Below are positions 10,091-17,659 of a DNA stretch of 64,000 bases, piece after piece. The DNA comes from Fervidicoccus fontis Kam940 (GTDB taxonomy: Archaea; Thermoproteota; Thermoprotei_A; Sulfolobales; Fervidicoccaceae). The position numbers were made by a program, and so were the translations under genes. A model generated the notes under the pieces. It was not told where the DNA came from and made no database searches. It was given only the letters and a program-made list of their open reading frames with translations. The stretch lies in the NCBI RefSeq assembly GCF_000258425.1, contig NC_017461.1, positions 124,001 to 188,000 on the forward strand, given 5' to 3'. Every line of letters begins with the position of its first letter. Positions within the stretch are counted from its first letter, which is position 1.

Positions 10091-10519
10091 ATGTCAGAAG
10101 TACCACTAAAGCCTGTGGGGAAGGAAGAGATCAGAAAACTTGAACTCGCTCTTATTATTGCGACTTTGTTCAGAGAAGACGTCCTTCAGCAGGCTCTTGA
10201 AACGAAAGACAAATTGACATGGCTTGATTCTCTGATAGTTGCTGCAGGAGCACTGGCTAGGGAGAGAGCGGGAATTCCGGCATCGAGGATAGCTGAAGAG
10301 CTTGAAAGGACTGAAGCAACTATAAGAAACCACCTTTCAGGAAAGACAGATGCTGGAAAGATGGTTAAAGAAACTTACGAGCAATTGGTAAAGAGTGGAG
10401 GGAGCTTAAGCAACATAGTTCCCGAAATCCTTGTAAAGAGCAGCGAAGAGGAAAAGTGCAAGGAAAGACTTGAATTAGTGAAGCAAAAAATCGAAGAGAT
10501 AAAGAAGCTATTAGAGTAA
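10091..10519 (+). CDS. Small helix-turn-helix-like regulator (near-KaiC-type domain)
   Basis: I start this gene at ATG 10091, preceded by a GGTGAG ribosome site, rather than at an in-frame start that overlaps the permease. This gives 142 residues. The central segment (about 45-100), with AGALARERAGIPASRIAEEL then RTEATIRNHLSGKT, has the helix-turn-helix look of the archaeal regulatory domain often found next to KaiC-like genes (TIGR03879 in my memory). The C-terminus is a charged, coiled-coil-like helix (KERLELVKQKIEEIKKLLE). A short AT-rich stretch at 10041-10080 could give it its own promoter. DNA binding is inferred from the motif, not shown. Confidence 0.6.
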   Translation: MSEVPLKPVGKEEIRKLELALIIATLFREDVLQQALETKDKLTWLDSLIVAAGALARERAGIPASRIAEELERTEATIRNHLSGKTDAGKMVKETYEQLVKSGGSLSNIVPEILVKSSEEEKCKERLELVKQKIEEIKKLLE

Positions 10520-10543
10520 TTTTTTCATTTTCCTCAGCAACCA

Positions 10544-10777
10544 GTGAGACAAAGAGCTCTGGAAGAAGGGAAGATGCTGCTCATTCCTTCTCCTAGACTG
10601 AAGACAGGGTTCATGCTTTTGAACCCGAGCGAGATCCAAAAAAAGCTATACAGGGAAGCTAAAAGGAGCAAGGCTGAAGAAGCATTCAATAAGCTCAGGA
10701 AGATAATAAGCTCTGAAGATTTAGGGGGAATTGAAAGATCCAGCAGAGAGTTCAGAGAGGGATTCAAGCTGAGATGA
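10544..10777 (+). CDS. Putative antitoxin of a VapBC-like pair
   Basis: Small basic protein of 77 residues ending in a charged, helical C-terminus (LGGIERSSREFREGFKLR), as in antitoxins that insert a tail into a PIN toxin. The N-terminus is not an obvious AbrB or ribbon-helix-helix domain, so the call rests mainly on position: its stop overlaps the start of the PIN-domain gene (ATGA). The GTG at 10544 is used here; ATG at 10574, preceded by a purine-rich GAAGGGAAG, would give 67 residues and is an equally good start. The short gap of 24 bases behind the upstream regulator leaves open whether they are one transcript. Confidence 0.55.
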   Translation: MRQRALEEGKMLLIPSPRLKTGFMLLNPSEIQKKLYREAKRSKAEEAFNKLRKIISSEDLGGIERSSREFREGFKLR

Positions 10778-11127
10778 GGCTAATCGATACAAGTGTTTTG
10801 ATTGAGGATGTAAAGAAGGGAGTCTACGAGGAAGGAGCCATTTCGTCAATAACTTTAATAGAAGTGCTTCGTGGTATAGCTCCTGAGAAGAGAGTAATGG
10901 TTAAAGAGCTTTTGGAGAAAAGCTACGAGCTTAAAAGCTTAGATAATGAAGCAATATTAAAGTACTGCGAATTATACGATGCCCTCAAGGAAAAGGAAAA
11001 TCTCATACGTGATGCGGATCTCTTGATCGCCTCTGTAGCTATAGCAAAAAACTTAGAGCTCATGACGAAAGATAAAGATTTCGAAAGGCAAAAGGACTTA
11101 GGGCTCAAATTGAAGCTGGAAAAATAA
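10774..11127 (+). CDS. vapC: PIN-domain ribonuclease toxin, VapC-like
   Basis: PIN-domain protein of 117 residues, the standard length of VapC toxins, which cleave RNA (often tRNA or rRNA) with Mg2+. The acidic residues expected in the active site are visible: Asp5 in RLIDTSVLIED, Glu30 in SITLIEVLRG, Asp80 in LIRDADLLIA, and the terminal acid in MTKDKDFER (about 97-105). It is translationally coupled to the preceding antitoxin candidate. No second copy is seen in the window. Confidence 0.85.
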   Translation: MRLIDTSVLIEDVKKGVYEEGAISSITLIEVLRGIAPEKRVMVKELLEKSYELKSLDNEAILKYCELYDALKEKENLIRDADLLIASVAIAKNLELMTKDKDFERQKDLGLKLKLEK

Positions 11128-11186
11128 ATTGCAAGCCTAGACAAACTGTTTTTAAATTCATTACAAAAAACTGAGCTAATTAGCTG

Positions 11187-11401
11187 ATGTTCATGGCTAA
11201 TGAGGAAAAAGAAGCGATAAGGAAGAGAATTTGGTCCCTCCTTGAGAGTAGACGAATCTCGTATTTCTAAAGGATGTAAGAGGAAGAATACCAAGCTTCA
11301 AGGGGCAAGAGAGAGTAGCTGAAATGCTGTTCAGCACAAAAGAATGGAAGAATGTTAGAATCATCAAGGTGAATTCAGACTCTTATCTTTCTTTTTTTTA
11401 A
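11187..11401 (+). pseudogene. Truncated, frameshifted 5-formyltetrahydrofolate cyclo-ligase-like remnant
   Basis: Two adjoining frames together resemble the N-terminus of the archaeal 5-formyl-THF cyclo-ligase family. Frame 1 from ATG 11187 (or ATG 11193) reads KEAIRKRIWSLLESRRISYF and stops at 11268. A second frame picks up at once with FLKDVRGRIPSFKGQ, then VAEMLFSTKEWKNVRIIKVN, and stops at 11401. Only about 65 residues of a family normally near 200-250 remain. One frameshift plus loss of the whole C-terminal part argues for a dead gene rather than a sequencing error. With the flanking bases this explains most of the 343-base gap between the toxin gene and argS. Confidence 0.7.
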
Positions 11402-11471
11402 TAAAAAGGTAAATAAATGCTTGAATTAAATTTTTAAATGAACCATATTCTGTTAAAAGGGTAAGAGCGAA

Positions 11472-13433
11472 ATGGCGAATCTTCCACTAAGTATAAATGA
11501 TAAATATTTGTACAACCGGATACTTCTTGCTTTAAGGGAATCTCTTGATGACGAGCTGGGTCCGTCTTCTCAAGACAGGCTTTTCTTGATCTCTGAGCCT
11601 CCTGAAAATGTAGATGCTGATCTGTCTTACCCTCTTGTTAGAGAAATAAGGCAGATGAAGAGAGGCATTGAAGATTATACTAAAGAGCTGAGCAGAAAAC
11701 TTACCGAAGCTTCTGGAGTAAAAATCGACGCTACATACACTTCAGGGTACTTGAATTTAAAGTTTAACAGAGTGGAGTTTGCAAAAAAATTCTTTGAGGA
11801 ATTTTTTAGAGATCTAGATAACTACGGCGGTGGTCAGGCAGTTAAAAAATTGAACATTGTCGTTGAACACACGAGCGCAAATCCACTTCACCCACTGCAC
11901 ATAGGGCATGCCAGAAATTCCTGCTTGGGCGATACTATAAGCAGGTTGCTAAAATTCTACGGAATGAACATTGAGAGAAGGTTCTACATAGATGATATGG
12001 GCAGACAGATGGCTTTGCTTATATATGGGATATTAAAGCTTAATGAAGATGGTGATTGGAAGAGATTTTTGAATGAGGAAAAAATCGATCATAGGATAGG
12101 GGAAATATATGCTGCCACAAATATACTTGTTGAAATTAACGAGTTAAAGAAGAAGATTAAAAGTGCTAGCGAGGACGATTACCAAGCTTTAATTGCTCAG
12201 CAGGATGAGCTGGTTGCAGAAAGCGCGAGGATAAGGGATAGATCGCCGGAGATTTTTGATGTGCTTGCAGAAAAAATTATGAAAGACGAAGATCCTGAAA
12301 AGGAGATTTCTCAACTTTCTCTGAGATATGAGCAGCACGATGAAAATGTAGTGAAAATATTCAGAGAAGTTATAGAGCTTGTGATAGGAGGCTTTAAAGA
12401 GACTCTGGGTAAGCTTGGGATAGAGTTTGATAAATGGGATTATGAAAGCGACCTTGTTTGGAGCGGTCTTGTTGATGAAATTTTAAGGAAAGCTAGAGAA
12501 TCCCAAGTCTTCACTATATATAAAGGAGCAGAGGCTTTAAGCTACGAGACCATTCTGAACGATAGCTTAAAGGAAAAGCTGTTCATACCAAAAGAGATGG
12601 ATATTCCTCCTCTGATTTTGAAAAGGAGCGATGGAACTACCCTATATACTACGAGGGATATCGCCTACTCTATTAAAAAGTTCAAGGAGTTCAATGCAGA
12701 TTACGTTATAAACGTAATAGCAAAGGAGCAGACCCTTCCGCAGGCGCAGCTCAGGCTAGCTCTCTACTCTTTGGGATATAGAGAGTACGCAGAAAGGCTT
12801 ATTCATTACTCATATGAGATGGTAAATCTCCCTGGATACAAAATGAGTGGAAGAAGAGGAAGGTTTGTTAGCCTAGATGAGCTAATTGAGATGTCTGAAA
12901 ACGCAGCAAAGCAGGAGCTTTTGAAGAGGAAGGGGCAGGTTGCTGAAGACGTCGAACAAGTGTACAAAGCTGTAGGCAGGAGCGCTGTTAGGTACTCGCT
13001 TGTAAGCATTTCTTCGGAGAAGCCTCTCGTACTTAAGCTGAATGATGTAATAAACTTTGAGAAGAATACCGCTCCATATGTTCAATATACCTATGCAAGA
13101 GCTTTCAGCCTATTGGCAAAGGCCGGAAGCTATGAAAGGCCCACGGAATTTGATATCATAGAGAAAGACGATCAGACATATAAGCTGATAAGATCTCTCT
13201 CAAAATTCCCATGGGTGATTCACAAATCTACAACTGAACTGAAGCCTGAGCTCATTGTGGCATATTTAGGCGATATCTCTCAGAAATTCAACAGCTGGTA
13301 TGACAACGTCCCGGTTCTTGGTGAAAAGGATGAAAGGTACAGGGCTCTAAAAATTGCCACAGTAAATGCCGTGAAGAGCATTATTGGATCAGCTCTCAAT
13401 ATAGTTGGAGTTGTGACATTAGAGAAAATGTAA
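11472..13433 (+). CDS. argS: Arginyl-tRNA synthetase
   Basis: Class I aminoacyl-tRNA synthetase that charges tRNA-Arg with arginine in the cytoplasm. The ATP-binding HIGH motif is HIGHARNS (His143-His146) and the KMSK equivalent is KMSGRRGR near residue 457, the form typical of archaeal ArgRS. The N-terminal additive domain (about 1-110) that touches the tRNA D-loop, the Rossmann core and a C-terminal helical anticodon-binding domain (about 510-653) are all present. Length of 653 is within the archaeal range. ATG 11472 is chosen because the family begins just before the N-terminal helix. A tRNA-Arg gene lies 8 kb downstream. Confidence 0.95.
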   Translation: MANLPLSINDKYLYNRILLALRESLDDELGPSSQDRLFLISEPPENVDADLSYPLVREIRQMKRGIEDYTKELSRKLTEASGVKIDATYTSGYLNLKFNRVEFAKKFFEEFFRDLDNYGGGQAVKKLNIVVEHTSANPLHPLHIGHARNSCLGDTISRLLKFYGMNIERRFYIDDMGRQMALLIYGILKLNEDGDWKRFLNEEKIDHRIGEIYAATNILVEINELKKKIKSASEDDYQALIAQQDELVAESARIRDRSPEIFDVLAEKIMKDEDPEKEISQLSLRYEQHDENVVKIFREVIELVIGGFKETLGKLGIEFDKWDYESDLVWSGLVDEILRKARESQVFTIYKGAEALSYETILNDSLKEKLFIPKEMDIPPLILKRSDGTTLYTTRDIAYSIKKFKEFNADYVINVIAKEQTLPQAQLRLALYSLGYREYAERLIHYSYEMVNLPGYKMSGRRGRFVSLDELIEMSENAAKQELLKRKGQVAEDVEQVYKAVGRSAVRYSLVSISSEKPLVLKLNDVINFEKNTAPYVQYTYARAFSLLAKAGSYERPTEFDIIEKDDQTYKLIRSLSKFPWVIHKSTTELKPELIVAYLGDISQKFNSWYDNVPVLGEKDERYRALKIATVNAVKSIIGSALNIVGVVTLEKM

Positions 13434-13453
13434 ATCAAAATTTTCTTCACTTT

Positions 13454-14155
13454 TTAAACTATCGGCTTTTTTGCTTCATAGCAGACAAATGATCCGTTTT
13501 CATTAAAAGAAGGCTCTTCTGGAACTGGACTCGAATTAGGAGGGTAGTGAAGCACGCTGCCAAATTTTTCCAGAATGAAGCCTGCATTGCTGATCATTTC
13601 CTTAATCTCTTTCTTTGTGAAGAATACGGCTTCCTTATAGAAGAAAGTCTCTTCTTTCTTCTTCTTTTCTTCGTAAAAAGATCCCCATTGTGAATCAAGC
13701 GGGACGACACATGTGACCAGTTTTCCCTCTGGCTTTAATATTCTAAAAGCTTCCAGAAGAGTCCTGTTAGGGTCCTCTACGAAGCATAGTGTGACGATTA
13801 GGTAGGCTGTATTGAAACTCTCATCTCTAAGCGGGAGATATTCAGCAGTCGCCCTAATTACTTCAATCCCTTTTTCTGCTGAGATTTTAAGAGATGAGAC
13901 AGAAGGATCTATACCAAATTCGACATTTAATGGTTTAGCGAATCTCCCTGTACCTACTCCAATTTCTAAACAAGGGCTTATGCACGGAAATCTTTTAGCG
14001 AGATCAACCTCGCTTTTATATATTTTTTGTTGTTTATCAAACCATGAGTCATATTCTTTCGTTCGCTCATCAAAAATTTTAAAAGTGATCCTTTTTCCTT
14101 TGTTATTCAATTTAATCAACCAGGAAAAATTAACACTTTTACATTTAAAAAACAA
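13454..14155 (-). CDS. SAM-dependent methyltransferase, class I
   Basis: Class I methyltransferase of 233 residues with the S-adenosylmethionine loop CLEIGVGTGRFA (about residues 61-72), an acidic ribose-binding position after GIDPS, and the post-motif segment RATAEYLPLRDESFNTAYLI (about 101-120) typical of the UbiE/Methyltransf_11 group. The domain normally begins near FDERTKEYDSWFD (residue 28 on), so the first 15-20 residues may not be translated. Substrate cannot be told. The gene is convergent with argS (20-base gap) and divergent from the CBS protein gene. Confidence 0.8.
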   Translation of the reverse strand: MFFKCKSVNFSWLIKLNNKGKRITFKIFDERTKEYDSWFDKQQKIYKSEVDLAKRFPCISPCLEIGVGTGRFAKPLNVEFGIDPSVSSLKISAEKGIEVIRATAEYLPLRDESFNTAYLIVTLCFVEDPNRTLLEAFRILKPEGKLVTCVVPLDSQWGSFYEEKKKKEETFFYKEAVFFTKKEIKEMISNAGFILEKFGSVLHYPPNSSPVPEEPSFNENGSFVCYEAKKPIV

Positions 14156-14247
14156 ACTCTATATCCATTCCTGCAATTTCCTACAAAACGTTTTTTATTA
14201 TGTTATGATAATTTTAAATTGTTAATTTCGAATTTTAGGTGTTTTGC

Positions 14248-15060
14248 TTGATAAGGGATTTCATTGATAAAAAGCCAGTCGTAATGAATTGGGCTGATTC
14301 TCTGCTTGCAGTTTCTAGGGAAATGCTGAAGAGGAATAGGAATCATTCAATAATAGTGGATGACAGCGGAAGGGCATGGGGGGTTGTGAGCATAAGGGAT
14401 ATTGCAAAGGCCATTTTTGTAGAAGGTGAAGAAGGAATAGAAATACTTGAATCTGGAAGGCTTGGGAAAATACTGGAAAGTCCTATAAAATACTACGCAT
14501 CATCTCCAATCATCTCCCTTAATATTGAGAGCTCCCTGGACGACGTCATCGATCTTTTGGTGAACAAAAATATAGGCTTTGTCCCAGTTATAGAAAATAA
14601 CGAGATCATGGGTGCAATTGATGAGAGAAATTTACTAAAAGCGATCCCAGAGCATATAGACTTGAGCCCGTGCGAAGTTCCAGCTCCAGAGCCGCAGTCT
14701 GTCGATTTCGATGAAGAGATACTGGTTGCTGTAGGGCTTATGCTGAGCACTGGAGTGAAGCAGCTTCTAGTGATGAAGGGGGAAGAAATATACGGCATGA
14801 CATCATTATTGAAAATACTTTACTACGTGCTTTCTGAGCATTCAGTCGATCTCCTCCTTAAAGGTAGCAGAAAGCCAGTTGAGGAGATGGTTGCGTATGT
14901 TTCAGAAAATCCATGGCAGATTGATTGTACCTATTCTCTGAAGGAAGCTGCGTCTTTAATCTACTTTGAAAGGCTTGGAGCTGTATTGGTAAGAATTAAT
15001 GGAAGCGTAAAAATCATAAGCGATAGGGATTTATTGAAAGTTCTGCTTTTTAACTACTGA
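14248..15060 (+). CDS. CBS-domain protein with two CBS pairs
   Basis: Cytoplasmic protein of about 270 residues built from four CBS motifs (two Bateman modules), which usually bind adenine nucleotides or SAM and act as energy sensors. Repeated segments such as NHSIIVDDSGRAWGVVSIRDI, IGFVPVIENNEIMGAIDERN and LGAVLVRINGSVKIISDRDLL show the CBS beta-alpha-beta pattern. No attached enzyme, HTH or channel domain is present. I place the start at TTG 14248, six bases behind AGGTG, rather than at the GTG that is part of that ribosome site. Partner unknown. Confidence 0.8.
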   Translation: MIRDFIDKKPVVMNWADSLLAVSREMLKRNRNHSIIVDDSGRAWGVVSIRDIAKAIFVEGEEGIEILESGRLGKILESPIKYYASSPIISLNIESSLDDVIDLLVNKNIGFVPVIENNEIMGAIDERNLLKAIPEHIDLSPCEVPAPEPQSVDFDEEILVAVGLMLSTGVKQLLVMKGEEIYGMTSLLKILYYVLSEHSVDLLLKGSRKPVEEMVAYVSENPWQIDCTYSLKEAASLIYFERLGAVLVRINGSVKIISDRDLLKVLLFNY

Positions 15061-15165
15061 ACCTAAAAATTTTAAACTGTTTGTTAAAAATTTTAGATTA
15101 GCATAAAATCAATACATATTAAAAAGGGAAATTTAGAAATTTTTGATATATGTAGGTGTCACAGA

Positions 15166-15927
15166 ATGGAGATTTTGTTCATTGGAACAGGAGCTGGAGG
15201 TAGTCCAGGCTCAAATAGATGGAGGGCTTCGTCTGTAGTTTTCAGTGAAGAGACAGCTCTCTTAATCGACTGCGGAGTGGGATGCCATTACAGGCTCGGT
15301 GAAAGAGGCTTGCTAAAGGAAATTGATGCAATATTCATAACTCACTACCATATGGATCATTTTTTGGGATTACCGGAGCTTTTATTCCAAGCCCATATTG
15401 AAAAAAGGAGCAAGCCACTTAAAATAATTGGTCCCAATGGAATAGAGAGCATGATAAGAACAGCTGCACCCCACCTCTTTTCAAACATAAGCTTCTCCTT
15501 TTCAGTTGAAACAGTTAAAGTACATGAAACCTATAAATTAAATGACCTCACTTTGATTCCAGCACCCGCATGTCATACTATTGAAAGCTACGGGTTGAAG
15601 ATCCTCGATAAGAGGGGGAACTCATTAGGATTTTCTTCAGATACATCCGAACCATGTGAATCTTTGATTTCCGTATTAAAGGGGGTAAAATACCTTGTTC
15701 ATGAGGCGACTTGTGATGAGAGAAACAAAGATTTATGTCATAAATATGGACATTCCACTGTTTTAGAAGCAATTGAAGCGGCAAAAGCAATTGGAGCTGA
15801 AAAGCTGATTTTAAATCATATAGATGAAAACTTCAATAACTTGAATAGCAGTTATCAAATTTTACCAAAATCGTTAAACGGCAAAGTAATATTTGCAAAT
15901 GACCTTGATAGGATCATACTCTCTTAA
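15166..15927 (+). CDS. Metallo-beta-lactamase-fold hydrolase, RNase Z-like
   Basis: MBL-fold metallohydrolase of 253 residues. The zinc motif is HYHMDH (His60, His62, Asp64, His65), followed by APACHTIESYGLKI (a later metal-ligand His), GFSSDTS (Asp ligand) and LILNHI near the C-terminus. The layout is that of the ElaC/RNase Z and cyclic phosphodiesterase branch. The flexible exosite insertion that true tRNase Z uses to grip tRNA is not evident, so it may act on other phosphodiesters. A GGTG ribosome site lies 8 bases before ATG. Downstream, GTTAGG-GATAAAT-CCTAAC at 15938-15956 could form a small hairpin. Confidence 0.75.
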   Translation: MEILFIGTGAGGSPGSNRWRASSVVFSEETALLIDCGVGCHYRLGERGLLKEIDAIFITHYHMDHFLGLPELLFQAHIEKRSKPLKIIGPNGIESMIRTAAPHLFSNISFSFSVETVKVHETYKLNDLTLIPAPACHTIESYGLKILDKRGNSLGFSSDTSEPCESLISVLKGVKYLVHEATCDERNKDLCHKYGHSTVLEAIEAAKAIGAEKLILNHIDENFNNLNSSYQILPKSLNGKVIFANDLDRIILS

Positions 15928-16166
15928 TTCTTCGATCGTTAGGGATAAATCCTAACTTCTTACACTACAAAAACTTCTCTACTTCTCAGAGTATAGTATC
16001 CTCATTTTTTAGAAAAAGTATTACCCTTGATTTTTATGAAGGTAGCTTCATGCTAAAATAACTGGGCTTTTATCATTTTAAATTTTATTTGGATTTGCAA
16101 ATTGAAGATAAGAAAATTTAAAACAGATTATAACAAATTTTAACTTAAAAATAGGTGATCTTATTT

Positions 16167-17639
16167 ATGGGTAAAAAGAGAGCTATATCCACAATTGCAA
16201 TCATAGGAATTGTAATTGTCATTGCCGTTATAGGGATTGTAGCCTATTACGCGATGGAAAACAGGGGAGGAACCTCCCCAACAACAACCACCACAACTAC
16301 TTCTGGCTTGAATGGATCTCTTACAGTGCTTGTGCCAAGCGGAGATCCTACTCTTCTACCATACGTGCAGATGGTCGCGAATGACTTTATGTCGAAAAAC
16401 CCTGGAGTTACTATCCAGGTTCAACCTGTTCCATTCGGACAGTTGGTCTCTACAGCTTTAACATCTCTCAGAAACCAGAATCCTTCTCCTGATTTAATTA
16501 TATATTATCCTTCACAAGCGTCAACATTAGGACCATACCTCCTTGATGTGAGGCCCTACTTTACGAAAGGGGTATTTAATTTAAGCGATATACCGCCATC
16601 CACACTCCTTCCGGCATACCTTCTAGATTCACAAGGAGGAGTTGTTAAGATATCAGGAGTGCCGTTCCAGCAGGTATTCGGTTATGTGCTCATTTATCAA
16701 AAGAGCATATTCGAAAATCAGACACTAGCAAATGAGTTCAAATCCAAATATGGCTTTGACTTTGATCCTACGAAGTGGGATACTTGGGACAAGCTTATAG
16801 ATGGTGCCCAATTCATTCAATCTCAAAACATAACCAAATACGCCCTTCTATTCCCTGATGGATTGACTCAGTCGATATTCAATGGGTATGTTTCAATATT
16901 CTACACATATGCGATAAACGATCCGTGCACTCAAGTTCCGCAATCAAGTCAGCAGGGAATCCCTGTTCAGGGATACTGGGCGTTTTTCAAGCTCGTCAAC
17001 AAAACGATCGTGCCTACAATAAATTGCACCGCTGGTGTTCAGGCACTTGAAACATATAAGCAATTGATCCAGTTCCAGCCTCCAATTGACCAGCAGGCAA
17101 TGGAATACGATCAGCTCAGAGACCTGTTCTTAACTGGAGATTATGCGATGGTTGCGGCTTGGACGAGCTTCATACCAATTTACAACAACGCATCTCTCTC
17201 TAAGGTAGCAGGGAACATCGGGATTGCGCCACTTCCAAGCGTTGCAACAGGTCAGGCACCAACATTTATAGGAATCAATCCGAACTCAAAGAACCCAGAC
17301 CTAGCTGCGGACTTCATTGCATTTATGACGACGGCTCAAGAATATAAGAAGGGAGCTGAATTATATGGTTTCATGCCGGCTACGTTTTCCGGTATGGAGG
17401 TTGCAGCAACCGTTAACAATACTGCATGGGTTGCAAACTTCATACCTTTGCTGAAGAACATGACCATACCGAACCTTCAGAGAATGGCCCTCGTAAACTA
17501 CATTAGCAACTTCTTTACAGATTTGAGACCAATATTCATTAATACTGTCGCCGACTACTTTAGAGGAAAAATAAGCGCGCAGGACGCAGTGAATTACATA
17601 GAGCAACAGTGGATAAACCTTATGAAAGTTTCCTCATAA
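16167..17639 (+). CDS. ABC sugar-type solute-binding protein with pilin-like signal
   Basis: Extracellular solute-binding protein (family 1, MalE-like), about 490 residues, that delivers sugar or oligosaccharide to the permease encoded next. Start ATG 16167 follows GGTGAT by 8 bases; an upstream GTG belongs to that ribosome site. The N-terminus KKRAISTIAIIGIV looks like an archaeal class III (prepilin) signal, with the R-A/I-S junction matching the PibD cleavage preference, as reported for Sulfolobus sugar-binding proteins. A Thr-rich linker (TTTTTTT) separates the membrane segment from the binding domain (about 45 onward, LTVLVPSGDPTLLPYVQM). First gene of a tight operon with permease, ATPase and a DHH protein. 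Substrate not determinable. Confidence 0.85.
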   Translation: MGKKRAISTIAIIGIVIVIAVIGIVAYYAMENRGGTSPTTTTTTTSGLNGSLTVLVPSGDPTLLPYVQMVANDFMSKNPGVTIQVQPVPFGQLVSTALTSLRNQNPSPDLIIYYPSQASTLGPYLLDVRPYFTKGVFNLSDIPPSTLLPAYLLDSQGGVVKISGVPFQQVFGYVLIYQKSIFENQTLANEFKSKYGFDFDPTKWDTWDKLIDGAQFIQSQNITKYALLFPDGLTQSIFNGYVSIFYTYAINDPCTQVPQSSQQGIPVQGYWAFFKLVNKTIVPTINCTAGVQALETYKQLIQFQPPIDQQAMEYDQLRDLFLTGDYAMVAAWTSFIPIYNNASLSKVAGNIGIAPLPSVATGQAPTFIGINPNSKNPDLAADFIAFMTTAQEYKKGAELYGFMPATFSGMEVAATVNNTAWVANFIPLLKNMTIPNLQRMALVNYISNFFTDLRPIFINTVADYFRGKISAQDAVNYIEQQWINLMKVSS

Positions 17640-17659
17640 ACTTTTTTTTGGTGTAGTTC

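Noticed and set aside
16036-16051. ATGAAG-GTAG-CTTCAT inverted repeat before the sugar ABC operon
   Set aside because: Only six paired bases and over 110 bases from the start; too weak to call an operator.
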